From a bacterium (GTDB taxonomy: Bacteria; Planctomycetota; Planctomycetia; Isosphaerales; Isosphaeraceae), in NCBI GenBank assembly GCA_016125085.1, contig WGMM01000013.1, positions 160,069 through 224,068 on the forward strand: a stretch of 64,000 nt of DNA. Direction: 5' to 3'. Both the position numbers and the translations under genes were made by a program. The notes under the pieces were generated by a model that saw only the letters and a program-made list of their open reading frames with translations, did not search any database and was not told the DNA's origin. Position 1 is the stretch's first letter; each line of letters opens with the position of its first letter. Shown in pieces: positions 9,380 through 17,942 of the stretch.

Positions 9380-10663
9380 TCATTTGGGGGTATTCAACTT
9401 CGGAGGCGGTGTGTTCGCACGTTTGACCACTCCGTACCTGGGCGAAAAGTGGTCGTATTCCAGATCTCCATCGAATGAAATCAGTCGGCTGTCCGAAAAT
9501 GGACGAATATGGGCAGCCGAAAGGGTCGGTGTGACAAGGGCGAATACGAGGATCACTTTACGAGTTCTTGCGGAGCGTATCGGCAGCCTGGCGAGTCCGT
9601 ACGCGAAAACCGGCAGAACACAAGGCAGGAGGAAAACGATCGTACGCCCATGGAAAGGATAGAACCGCGCGAAAGAAGCCAGGGCGACGAGCGAGGTCGC
9701 CGCGACTGAGAAAATTGTCAGCCAGCGAGCTTCATGAAGCATGTGACGAAGTCCGAGGATCAGAAGCAATGACAAGGCCGCGATCCAGGGAAACATCAGC
9801 CAGGGCCAGTCGTATGAGGTCGCGAAATGGAGTGGATTGATCAAGTTATCCGCGAGAACGCAAAGCGTATCCAAGGGGCGAAGTGGCTTGAGAAAAGCGA
9901 AGTCCCAGAAATTCCAGAGGACCGATCCCTCGACGACTTGCGACTTTTCGACGCCCCAGGCGGCAAGGAACGAAACGGTCCAGCCGAGAGCGAAGGGCAA
10001 TTTCGACTTAAGTACGGCTTTATCACCCCGATTTTTCAGCATCAGTGTCAGGAAATAAGCCGAGAGCGGAAAGACGGACGCGATCGAAAACCAGGGAATC
10101 GTCAGTAGGAACGCCAGGCGCAACCAGCGATCCCTGGCCGCCGGGCCGCGAGGCCTGACGGATCCTTGAGAATTTTCGCGCGTATCCTGAGCGAGCAGGA
10201 TCAATACGACGACCGTAGCCAGCAGGTCGAAAGCATAAGGCTTCATTTCCTGGCAATAGTAGAGTGCGTCGGCATTCAAGGCCATCAGCCAGGACGATAT
10301 CCAGGCGACCTGAAACGGTAGAAACCTGCGTGCCCAGAGCACGAAGAGCACGAAAGCCGCCGTGCCCGCAATCAAAGCAGGAAATCGCAGAGGCAGCACA
10401 CCCATGCCGAATATCGAATGGATGGCCCGCAGGCTCAGCAGAAACCCGGGCGGGACGACCTGTTCCTGCTTCAGCGGCCCGACGATGCGAAAAACGGGAG
10501 CATCGCGAACGTTCGAAAGCAGCATCGATTCGTCGAGCCAGAACCAGCGAGCGCAAAAGTAGCCGAAAACACGGAGCGCGACGCCTGTCGAGATGATGAT
10601 GGGCCACGCGTTTCGCACGAGAAACAGTCGCAGGGAATGGAGATCCTCTGCCCAAGCCTGCAT
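9380..10663 (-). CDS. Polytopic membrane glycosyltransferase-like protein (GT-C type)
   Basis: About 427 residues with roughly ten hydrophobic segments. An early acidic motif (FWLDES) lies after the first segment, as in the first lumenal/periplasmic loop of GT-C glycosyltransferases that use lipid-linked sugars. Other features are YYCQEMKPYAFDLL, a PFHGRTIVFLLPC segment, and a hydrophilic C-terminus. The donor and acceptor are unknown. The start is uncertain: ATG at 10663 (MQAWAEDLHS) is listed, but an in-frame TTG at 10717 would add 18 residues, and neither has a strong Shine-Dalgarno. It faces the beta-lactamase-fold gene divergently. Confidence 0.72.
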   Translation of the reverse strand: MQAWAEDLHSLRLFLVRNAWPIIISTGVALRVFGYFCARWFWLDESMLLSNVRDAPVFRIVGPLKQEQVVPPGFLLSLRAIHSIFGMGVLPLRFPALIAGTAAFVLFVLWARRFLPFQVAWISSWLMALNADALYYCQEMKPYAFDLLATVVVLILLAQDTRENSQGSVRPRGPAARDRWLRLAFLLTIPWFSIASVFPLSAYFLTLMLKNRGDKAVLKSKLPFALGWTVSFLAAWGVEKSQVVEGSVLWNFWDFAFLKPLRPLDTLCVLADNLINPLHFATSYDWPWLMFPWIAALSLLLILGLRHMLHEARWLTIFSVAATSLVALASFARFYPFHGRTIVFLLPCVLPVFAYGLARLPIRSARTRKVILVFALVTPTLSAAHIRPFSDSRLISFDGDLEYDHFSPRYGVVKRANTPPPKLNTPK

Positions 10664-10846
10664 ATCGAAGTGCTTGCGGTGCTGTTCCGGAGCTTGCTGA
10701 GACGTTGGTTTCGGCAATGCGTTCGATTCCGTTTCGATTGGCAGAGAAGTATGGAGTTCGTAAGATCATACATCGAAAGCCACGGAGACGTGCGCTGGCA
10801 TTCCGACCAAATTCGCCTCATCCCCCTTTCCTTCCGAGCCGATTCG

Positions 10847-11515
10847 ATGTTGAAAGTCACCTGGTACGGTCATGCGGCGTTTCTTCTCGAATCGCCCGAG
10901 CTGTCGGTCATCGTCGATCCGTACAAATACCCGGACGCCGGCGGATACGAGCCGATCGACGATTCGGCCGATGCCGTCCTGGTCAGTCATATCAACGACA
11001 GATACCACAGCCACACCGGTCAGATTCGACCGGGTTTCGAACTGCTCAAGGCCTTCGAATTTCCGCCTGAAGGGGTGACGTTTCGAGGCGTATCCTTTCG
11101 AAGCATACCGGTCTATGAAACTCCTGAAAAACTCGCTGGAGACGAAGTGACGGTCATGCGTTTCGCGTTGGGTGGACTCGAAATCGTCTATCTGGGTGAT
11201 CTTGGCCACTCACTCTCCGACGCCGAATATGCCGAGTTGGGGCATCCGGACGTCGTATTCGCGTCAACAGGCGGAAAGCCGACGATCGCGCTCGATGAAC
11301 TTGTGCCGATGATTGACCGGCTTGCACCGAAGTGGGTCATCCCCATGCACTTCAAAACACCGAAAGTGAATCTCAACATTCTGCCGAACGAGTCCTTTCT
11401 GGACCTCGTTCACGGCAAATACGGGATTCGCATGGTCGGAGGACCGACATTCGAATTGCCAGTGGAACATCGGGCCCCAGGTACGGAAGTGATCGTTCTG
11501 GAACACTTGCGTTGA
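10847..11515 (+). CDS. Metallo-beta-lactamase-fold hydrolase (UlaG-like) with altered metal motif
   Basis: 222 residues beginning MLKVTWYGHAAFLLES, the usual UlaG-like opening. It continues with IVDPYKYPD, a YLGDLGHSLSD strand-turn, a GGKPTIALDELV block and PKWVIPMHFKTPK. In place of the family's HxHxDH zinc motif the sequence reads SHINDRYHSH (about residues 45-54), so the second His is an Asn. Other potential ligands (GDLGH, PMHF) are present. The start at 10847 matches the family N-terminus; the upstream extension is not family-like. Its stop is 1 bp from the end of the convergent ceramidase-like gene. Substrate unknown. Confidence 0.82.
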   Translation: MLKVTWYGHAAFLLESPELSVIVDPYKYPDAGGYEPIDDSADAVLVSHINDRYHSHTGQIRPGFELLKAFEFPPEGVTFRGVSFRSIPVYETPEKLAGDEVTVMRFALGGLEIVYLGDLGHSLSDAEYAELGHPDVVFASTGGKPTIALDELVPMIDRLAPKWVIPMHFKTPKVNLNILPNESFLDLVHGKYGIRMVGGPTFELPVEHRAPGTEVIVLEHLR

Positions 11516-11516
11516 A

Positions 11517-12986
11517 TCAAGCCAGGAACGTCTTCAGCTGACGGCTCACGGATTCGATCAGTATTTCAAGATCGCCGGCGGCTGTGGCTGCGATCACTTC
11601 CTGATAGATTCCGTAACCGAAGGTGCTTGCCGGCGGAATGTAGCCAGGTTGCCAGTCGTTCGTGAGAGTGCTGACGAAAACGGGGTGATCCGGATTTCTC
11701 GAACGCATCTGGCGCTGAAAAACCTGGTAAAGCTCGCCCGGAACGAAAATCCAGATCGCATCGCCCAGGATACCGAGACGGATCTTCAAAGGATAAGCCG
11801 GGCCCGGCACGAGAGCGTTGAGACGTGTGATCTGACGCGTACGCTGCTCGACTTCCGCCCGGCATTTCCGCACCGTGGCTTCGTCAGCTGCATTCCGCGC
11901 GGCGACTTCCCGTTCCTGCCAGTGCTCACGCTCGGCTGTCGTCACTTCCAGACTCGGAAGGTCATGGCGGTAGGGCAATTCGACGACGATGTCCTTCCAT
12001 CGGCAAGTTTCGAAGCGTGCCTGATCAATTCCCGATACGATTTCATGACGCCACGTGCCGATTTCGGTTCCGGAAGTGACCGGCCCGGAATAGCGGTATT
12101 GCGTGCCCGGCGGCGGCATCGTGGCGAGTGAAGCCATGGTCGCATATCCAACTTTCCTGCCATTGCGGTCCGCGACTTCGGTATCGCCCACGAAGCCTTC
12201 GGCAGGTCCCAGATCGCCTGATGCTCCTTGAAGGAACAGGCACAAGCCGCCAGCCTCCCGTTCGACGACTTCCCGCATCGCACCGACCCAGTCAGGGCTG
12301 ATCAGTGTGTTGTCCCAGGCCAGCGTCGTCGGGTGGCAGGCATAATTCACGACCGTGGCAAGCCGCTCGCCACTCTCTGTCAGAAAAGACGCGAGCAGGA
12401 GCGAATCGTCAGCCAGCCCGGCGGGGTTGAAGCCGCAGACGTAACGGCCTCTTTCCTTGTCATAAAAATCACGATGGCGCGCAAGATCGCACTTTCCAGA
12501 TTGATACACGACCGAAACCGGAACGATTCGCGATTTCGCTTCGACCGCGAGTTCGCCAAGTCGTGCCGCAAGCGAATCAAGATAAGGCCCGAGCAGTTCG
12601 CCGCCAGGCAGGTGGCTGCGGCTTCGAGACATCCATCCCGAACCATGCGTGTGCGTGAGGGTCACAAGGATCGATTCGGCAGGCAATCCTGCAGCCAATG
12701 AGATGGCACTGCGAATGTTGGACATCTCGGCGGAGTCCAGAACGCAATGGTCGAGCGAAACGATGACGGAAGCCCCGGCCGGGGCCTCGGCATTTTGGGA
12801 TTTCGATTCTCCCGATCGTATCGGCTCGATCCACATGAGAGTCGCTTCAAGCGGGCGGTGCACTCCGGTGGCCCGGTCGTGCAGGGCCGCTCCCCACATG
12901 CGATGATAAATTCCCACCGGCGGCGTGATATCACAACGTGCGGCAGCAGCACGACAACGAGCCTGAGCGGTTTTGATGACATTCAT
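11517..12986 (-). CDS. Neutral/alkaline ceramidase-like hydrolase
   Basis: 489 residues related to the N-terminal domain of neutral/alkaline non-lysosomal ceramidases. Visible blocks are AAARCDITPPVGIYHRMWG, a SILVTLTHTHGSGW metal-ligand block near residue 120, VNYACHPTTLAWDNTLISPDW and LFLQGASGDLGPAE. No signal peptide is seen, and many bacterial members of this family are not shown to act on ceramide. The ATG at 12986 overlaps the stop of the MFS gene by 4 bp (ATGA). Last gene of a four-gene catabolic operon, which suggests a substrate related to the sugar-acid genes upstream rather than a sphingolipid. That is inference. Confidence 0.82.
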   Translation of the reverse strand: MNVIKTAQARCRAAAARCDITPPVGIYHRMWGAALHDRATGVHRPLEATLMWIEPIRSGESKSQNAEAPAGASVIVSLDHCVLDSAEMSNIRSAISLAAGLPAESILVTLTHTHGSGWMSRSRSHLPGGELLGPYLDSLAARLGELAVEAKSRIVPVSVVYQSGKCDLARHRDFYDKERGRYVCGFNPAGLADDSLLLASFLTESGERLATVVNYACHPTTLAWDNTLISPDWVGAMREVVEREAGGLCLFLQGASGDLGPAEGFVGDTEVADRNGRKVGYATMASLATMPPPGTQYRYSGPVTSGTEIGTWRHEIVSGIDQARFETCRWKDIVVELPYRHDLPSLEVTTAEREHWQEREVAARNAADEATVRKCRAEVEQRTRQITRLNALVPGPAYPLKIRLGILGDAIWIFVPGELYQVFQRQMRSRNPDHPVFVSTLTNDWQPGYIPPASTFGYGIYQEVIAATAAGDLEILIESVSRQLKTFLA

Positions 12987-14263
12987 CTCTCGTCTCCCAG
13001 AAACGTTCCTTGCGGATTGAGCAGTGCCCAGCAAACGGCATCGATGGCCATGATGCCTGCGAAAAGAAAGAGGATGAGGTTCCAGTTACCAGTGACGGCG
13101 ACCAGCCGTCCCGCGGTGACGGGAAACAGAGCCGCACCGAAGTTACCGCACATGTTCATCGTGCTGAAAACGGTCGCCACGTGGCGGCCGCCGTAGCTGA
13201 TAGCCACCGTGTATCCGCTTACGCCACCGAACGATGCGCAGAAGGCCCCCAGAGAGACCAGGCCGATGCTCGTATTCACGTCACTCGCGAAATACGAAGC
13301 CACGATCAGCATCGCACAGGCCGACATGCCCGCGATTGCGATCCCCTGCCTGCTGAGCCGGGCGTTGTTCGTTCGCTGATAGAGCTTGTCCGAGAAGAAG
13401 CCGCCACAGAGGCTGCCCACAACGCCGCCGATGCCGGCAACGGTCGTGAGAATGCCGGAAGAAAGCAGATCGACACCCCGGGTTTTCTGGAGGAATGTCG
13501 GAAACCAGGTCAGGAAGAACACCATTCCCGCCGCGCGAAAGAATTGTTGACCGCATAAAAGTGCGACGGAACGATCGGACAATAGTCGAGACCAGGGGAT
13601 GGCACTCGCTTTTTTCGAACTGCCACTTCCCGCGGAAAGAGCGTTGGCTGGAATGAAGGCGAGAAATGCGATCGCCCAGGCCACTCCCGGAAGGGCGTAA
13701 ATCATGAGCAGGGTTCGCCATCGGTCGAGACCGGACTGCGCTGAAAAGGGAACGAGCGATTCCAGAAAACCCGCGGTGAGCACAGGAGCCACGGCCCCGC
13801 CGATCATCATCCCGCTGGCCAGGAGCCCGGTGGCGCGAGCACGCTGAGTCTCCGGAAAGATCTGCCCCAGGGCTTTGGCCGCGCAGGGGAAAGCACCGGC
13901 CTGAGCGGCTCCCATAAGGGCCCACAAAACGACGAGCGACCAGAATCCGGACGCGAAAGCGGCAGCGAATGTCGCCAGGCTCCAGGTAATCGAAAATATG
14001 GCAAGTGCCCGCCGGCTGCCCAGCCTGTCGGCAAGTCGGCCGCTGGGTATCTGCATCAAGGCATAGGCGAAATACCAAGCAGACTGGACATAGCCCATGT
14101 CCCGTGCCAGATCCGCAAATGCCAGGTCACCTGCGATTTCGGCCGCGGGAACGCTCAGGGCCGCCCGTTGCACGTACGCGATCGCGGCCGAAGCGCACAA
14201 AAACGCCAGGACGGCGAAGCGGGTGTTCGGAGATGCTTCGGTGCGGTCGGGGGATTCGGTCAT
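12983..14263 (-). CDS. MFS transporter, sugar-acid type
   Basis: 426 residues with 12 predicted membrane segments. The MFS loop 2-3 signature is present as GRLADRLGSRRALAIF, and IPSGRLADRL precedes it. The pattern (SVPAAEIAGDL near the N-terminus, KALGQIFPETQRARATGL in the middle) resembles the anion:cation symporters that carry hexuronates and galactonate. Its ATG at 14263 overlaps the aldolase stop as ATGA, and its own stop overlaps the next start the same way, so translation is probably coupled. Context with an enolase-superfamily dehydratase and an aldolase supports uptake of an aldonic acid or similar. Confidence 0.88.
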   Translation of the reverse strand: MTESPDRTEASPNTRFAVLAFLCASAAIAYVQRAALSVPAAEIAGDLAFADLARDMGYVQSAWYFAYALMQIPSGRLADRLGSRRALAIFSITWSLATFAAAFASGFWSLVVLWALMGAAQAGAFPCAAKALGQIFPETQRARATGLLASGMMIGGAVAPVLTAGFLESLVPFSAQSGLDRWRTLLMIYALPGVAWAIAFLAFIPANALSAGSGSSKKASAIPWSRLLSDRSVALLCGQQFFRAAGMVFFLTWFPTFLQKTRGVDLLSSGILTTVAGIGGVVGSLCGGFFSDKLYQRTNNARLSRQGIAIAGMSACAMLIVASYFASDVNTSIGLVSLGAFCASFGGVSGYTVAISYGGRHVATVFSTMNMCGNFGAALFPVTAGRLVAVTGNWNLILFLFAGIMAIDAVCWALLNPQGTFLGDER

Positions 14264-15192
14264 CGATTCGAAATTCCAGCCGAGGAGGTCAGGATGGCCT
14301 GGAGCTGATCGAAGAGCCTGTCCACTTCCGCCGCGGTTTCGGTATCGAGCGACCAACCATATGGTGCCCGCCTGCGCTCGGACCGGAACAGGCCACGCTT
14401 GACGAGCAGATATTTCTCGATCGCCAGAAACCCGTCGAGCCCGGCCTGCAATTGCAGCACGACCAAGGCGCAAATCGGGAAATAAATCCGATAGGCCAGG
14501 GCTTCGTCGCCCGACTCGAGTGCTTTCCAGAGTGCCACGATGCCGTCGAGCAAGTCCATGCCCGGCATCGTGCCGGCGATGCCTCTGCGGAAGCTGTCCA
14601 CCAGGAGAAATCCGCCAGAGCCTTCGTAGATCTTCGCACGGCCACCAGACCGGTCACGAAGTTCGGACAAGTTGGGGCCGATGGGTGATGCTTCCGGCTT
14701 GAACAGGATTTTCTCTTCGCCGTAGTGTTCGAGCAGCCGGTCATAGACTTCGAACGGAATGGCCGAACCGACATAGCCCGAAGCGTCCTGCACGACGATC
14801 GGAATCGAAACACCTTCGGCAAGCTCGCGGTAGTAATCGATATGGGCCTGAACCGAGAGCCTGGTCGTCAGAGGCGGTGCGGCCATGACGGCATCGCACC
14901 CAGCCGATTCGGCATGGCGGGCGTAAGAAACGGCCTGCTTGCCGCTCTCCGATCCGACGGCCGCGAAAACGGCCCCTCGTCCTGCGGCGTATTCGACGAT
15001 TCTCTCCGTGAGTTCACGCCGTTCTTCGACAGTCAGGCGGAGAATCTCCGACACCATTCCCGTGCCGATACCGTTGGCCCCCACGCGGAAGGCCCAGTCA
15101 ATCTCCCTCAGGAGCGATTCGCCATCGATCCTGTCATCGTCATCGAAAGGAGTGTGTACGATCGGCAACACTCCGGACAGCTTTTTCGGCAT
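14260..15192 (-). CDS. Dihydrodipicolinate synthase/N-acetylneuraminate lyase family aldolase
   Basis: 310-residue class I aldolase of the DapA family. The N-terminus LSGVLPIVHTPFDDDDRID and GTGMVSEILRLTVEERRELT are typical. The Schiff-base lysine is the K of KILFKPEASPIGPN near residue 162, and QDASGY near 136 holds the tyrosine position. Real DapA is unlikely because the gene sits with a dehydratase and a sugar-acid transporter; a 2-keto-3-deoxy-acid aldolase or dehydratase is the likely role. A GGAG Shine-Dalgarno precedes ATG 15192. It lies 61 bp after the dehydratase gene. Confidence 0.87.
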   Translation of the reverse strand: MPKKLSGVLPIVHTPFDDDDRIDGESLLREIDWAFRVGANGIGTGMVSEILRLTVEERRELTERIVEYAAGRGAVFAAVGSESGKQAVSYARHAESAGCDAVMAAPPLTTRLSVQAHIDYYRELAEGVSIPIVVQDASGYVGSAIPFEVYDRLLEHYGEEKILFKPEASPIGPNLSELRDRSGGRAKIYEGSGGFLLVDSFRRGIAGTMPGMDLLDGIVALWKALESGDEALAYRIYFPICALVVLQLQAGLDGFLAIEKYLLVKRGLFRSERRRAPYGWSLDTETAAEVDRLFDQLQAILTSSAGISNR

Positions 15193-15253
15193 TTGCAAAT
15201 CTCCAGCCTGTTTTGACAATTTCGCTTCGATTCGTTCGTTCGTCGTGCCGATC

Positions 15254-16432
15254 TCACCAGTCGCCAACGCTGCCGTCGCGGTAGAAAACCCGCTGAAGCT
15301 CCTCCTGCTGGAACGGATGCTTGCGGACTTCGTCTTCATGCACTTCCACACCCAGCCCCGGCTTTGTTCCTGGCCGAACCGTGCGCGTGGCAGGATCGAT
15401 GACATACCCTTCCGTGACGACATCTCCTCGCCAGGGCACATCGCTGTGCACCGATTCGCAGATGATGTAACTTGGCTGAGAGAAGCCGAATTCGATCGAA
15501 GCCGCGGTGCTTACGGGCCCTTGCGGATTGTGAGGCGCCATGGCGATACGATACGCCTCAGCCAGGGCCGCGACCCTTCGGGCTTCCGTAAATCCGCCAC
15601 AGTGCGTGATATCCAGCTGGCAGATTTCGCAACCCCGAGCTGCGAACAAGTCGCGGAATGCCGCCAGATGCGTCACCCGTTCGCCCGTTGCGATCGGCGT
15701 GGCCACGGCCGCATTGATCGCGGCCAGCCCTTCGACGCTCTCAGGCCAGCAGGGCTCTTCGAGAAAGTAGAGCCCATAAGGCTCAAGCGCATGGGCGAAC
15801 CGCATGCCCATCGCGGGCGAAGGGCGGGCATGGCAGTCGACCATGATATCGACCGAATCACCGACAGCATCACGCATTGCGGCCACGCACGCTTCGGCGG
15901 CCTTGACAGGCTTGAGGCCTTCCACAGGCATCGTCGGCGGCACTGCCATCGACTTGAACGCCGTGAATCCTTCGGAAACCGCCTGCTGCGCCAGTTCGCC
16001 GAAGCGTTTGGCGTTATCCACCGGGGTTTCGTAGAAACTTTCCATATTGCCGCCGCCAAGGTGGCAGTAAAGCCGAACATAATCTCGCACCGGCCCGCCC
16101 CAGAGCTTGTGACACGGCACGCCCAGCGATTTGCCGACGATGTCCCAGAGGGCCAGGTCGATCCCGGCGATCGCGGTCGACCGGACGATCCCGCTGCCGT
16201 GCCAGAAGTGCTGCCGCCACATCATCTGCCAGAGATGTTCGACACGCGTCGGATCCTCGCCGATGATCAGTTGCGAGAGGTCCTCGATCGCACCGACAAC
16301 GCCGCGTGTGTGCCATTCCAGCGTCGCTTCGCCCCAGCCATATAAACCGGGCTGATCGGTAAGCACCTTGACGAAGATCCAGTTCCGCATGCGGGCGTGA
16401 CAGACGAGCGTTTCGATCGCGGTGATTTTCAT
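15254..16432 (-). CDS. Enolase-superfamily (mandelate racemase/galactonate dehydratase-like) enzyme
   Basis: 392 residues. The MR/MLE fold is recognisable from [20 protein letters not shown], the [20 protein letters not shown] capping block, and the barrel motifs. Metal ligands are probably the Asp of [12 protein letters not shown], the Glu of FLEEPCWPE and the Glu of ATGERV. The general base is the His of [10 protein letters not shown]. This arrangement is that of acid-sugar dehydratases such as galactonate dehydratase. First gene of the operon, so it may define the substrate. The ATG at 16432 was preferred over a longer frame to 16588, which adds residues outside the family. The exact sugar acid cannot be read from sequence. 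Confidence 0.88.
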   Translation of the reverse strand: MKITAIETLVCHARMRNWIFVKVLTDQPGLYGWGEATLEWHTRGVVGAIEDLSQLIIGEDPTRVEHLWQMMWRQHFWHGSGIVRSTAIAGIDLALWDIVGKSLGVPCHKLWGGPVRDYVRLYCHLGGGNMESFYETPVDNAKRFGELAQQAVSEGFTAFKSMAVPPTMPVEGLKPVKAAEACVAAMRDAVGDSVDIMVDCHARPSPAMGMRFAHALEPYGLYFLEEPCWPESVEGLAAINAAVATPIATGERVTHLAAFRDLFAARGCEICQLDITHCGGFTEARRVAALAEAYRIAMAPHNPQGPVSTAASIEFGFSQPSYIICESVHSDVPWRGDVVTEGYVIDPATRTVRPGTKPGLGVEVHEDEVRKHPFQQEELQRVFYRDGSVGDW

Positions 16433-16779
16433 GACGGCGGTTTCGTCGATACTCGAGTGAAGAAGCGTAGAGGTCAAGCGGCAGAGCGCTGGCAGAAGGA
16501 GGCAAGGCGGATTCGGCCCAATGGAGATGTGCTTTCTGGACCTGTTTCGACAGGTTTCGAACCATCGGCGGAATTCCGGCTTGCCCAAAGAATATCAGGA
16601 TCGAGACCCCTGTTCGACCCCCCTGCCCGTCGACTCTCCGAATACGGCGATCGCCAGGATCGACACTTTCGATACTCGCCTCTCAATAGGATTTTTTCGA
16701 ACGTCAAGCCACCGCGATTCGTAAGATACGACAGTCACTTTCGGAAGAATCGACAGTTTCTCCGATTTCGAAGGACGCA
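16433..16779. other. Divergent intergenic region (347 bp)
   Basis: Separates the minus-strand sugar-acid operon from the plus-strand DUF1593 gene and must hold promoters for both. I could not assign convincing -35/-10 boxes. The only clear structure is the inverted repeat at 16540-16555. No credible gene is present. Confidence 0.6.
16540..16555. promoter_or_regulatory. Inverted repeat, possible operator
   Basis: ACCTGT-TTCG-ACAGGT: a perfect 6-bp dyad with a 4-base centre, 108 bp upstream of the dehydratase start. The position suits an operator for the sugar-acid operon. The same sequence could fold as a UUCG-tetraloop hairpin in a leader RNA. No regulator gene is adjacent, so this is tentative. 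Confidence 0.3.
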
Positions 16780-17868
16780 ATGACGAATTCGGTTGACCGC
16801 AGGGGAGTTCGAACCGGAATGACGATGGCGAACCGTTCTTTCCACATCAGTGCGATCTGGATCTGCGCGATGAGTTTTATCCTGGCGCATGCTGCGCATT
16901 CGGGGGAATCACGACCTCTTCCCAGGCTCGCGATCCTCACCGACATCGGGGGTGATCCTGACGACCGTCAGTCGCTTGTCCGGCTGATGGTCTATTCGAA
17001 CGAATTCCGGATCGAAGCCCTGATCGCATCCGCGGCAGGAACCCGCGGCGAACTGAAAAAGTCGATCACGAGGCCCGAACTGATTCACGAAATCGTAGAT
17101 GCTTACGATTCGGTCCGCCCTGCGCTTTCGAAACACGCCGAAGGCTGGCCCACGGGCGAAAGCCTCAAGAAGGTGATCCGATCGGGAAATCGTTTCCGGG
17201 AAAGGACGCACATCGGCGAAGGGCATGATACCGAGGCATCCCGTCATCTGATCGAACGCATCGACGCCGGGTCTCCGGAAGATCGGCTCAATATCTCGAT
17301 CTGGGGCGGACAGACGGACCTTGCCCAGGCTCTCTGGCGAGTCAGAAATGACCGAGGCCCGGAAGGCCTTGCGGTTTTCGTGCGGAAGTTCCGCGTCTAT
17401 GATATCGCCGACCAGGACGGGATCGCCGAATGGTTGAGAAAGGAATTCCCCGGCATGTTCTACATCCTTTCGAAAGCCCCTCGCGGCCGGGATGGCCGGG
17501 AAGCGACCTTTCGGGGAATGTATCTGACAGGCGAACTTTCGACTACGAGCCGCGAGTGGATCGAAGCGAATGTTCGATCGACTGGCCCACTGGGGGCTCT
17601 TTATCCGACTCGCACGGCGAATGCTCCGAACCCGCACGGCTGCCTGAAAGAAGGCGACACGCCCTCGTGGTTTTATTTCCTGAAATCGGGCGGAAACGAT
17701 CTTGACGATCCTTCGAAGCCAGGCTGGGGCGGCCAGTTCGAAAAGCAGCCGGACGGCTGGTATCGGGATTTGCCGATGATGGAAAGCCAGGATCCGCGAA
17801 CGACGGTGAGTCGCTGGCGTCCAGAATTTCAGGCCGATTTCGCCCGGCGAATGTCATGGTGTCGATGA
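16780..17868 (+). CDS. DUF1593 exported protein (nucleoside-hydrolase-like fold)
   Basis: 362 residues with an N-terminal hydrophobic export segment (HISAIWICAMSFILAHAAHS). It has the family opening RLAILTDIGGDPDDRQSLVR, whose aspartates resemble the calcium-binding D-x-D-x-x-x-D-D cluster of nucleoside hydrolases. Further blocks are ISIWGGQTDLAQALWRVRND near 170, RVYDIADQDGIAEWLRKEFP, and PSWFYFLKSGGNDLDDPSKP. Family members are secreted and often annotated as cellulose-binding, but the reaction is not known. The start at 16780 follows AAGGA closely; 16819 and 16825 are in-frame alternatives that keep the signal. It diverges from the sugar-acid operon. Confidence 0.85.
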   Translation: MTNSVDRRGVRTGMTMANRSFHISAIWICAMSFILAHAAHSGESRPLPRLAILTDIGGDPDDRQSLVRLMVYSNEFRIEALIASAAGTRGELKKSITRPELIHEIVDAYDSVRPALSKHAEGWPTGESLKKVIRSGNRFRERTHIGEGHDTEASRHLIERIDAGSPEDRLNISIWGGQTDLAQALWRVRNDRGPEGLAVFVRKFRVYDIADQDGIAEWLRKEFPGMFYILSKAPRGRDGREATFRGMYLTGELSTTSREWIEANVRSTGPLGALYPTRTANAPNPHGCLKEGDTPSWFYFLKSGGNDLDDPSKPGWGGQFEKQPDGWYRDLPMMESQDPRTTVSRWRPEFQADFARRMSWCR

Positions 17869-17942
17869 TCACCGTCAGTTCGCGCGATTCGAATTGCATC
17901 GGAAGCGATTCCGCTGTCGCTTGCTCCGGTGTAAGCTTCGAA

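Noticed and set aside
9086..9478. 130-codon plus-strand frame upstream of the fasciclin gene
   Set aside because: It overlaps the end of the GT-C-like gene and has no protein-like features.
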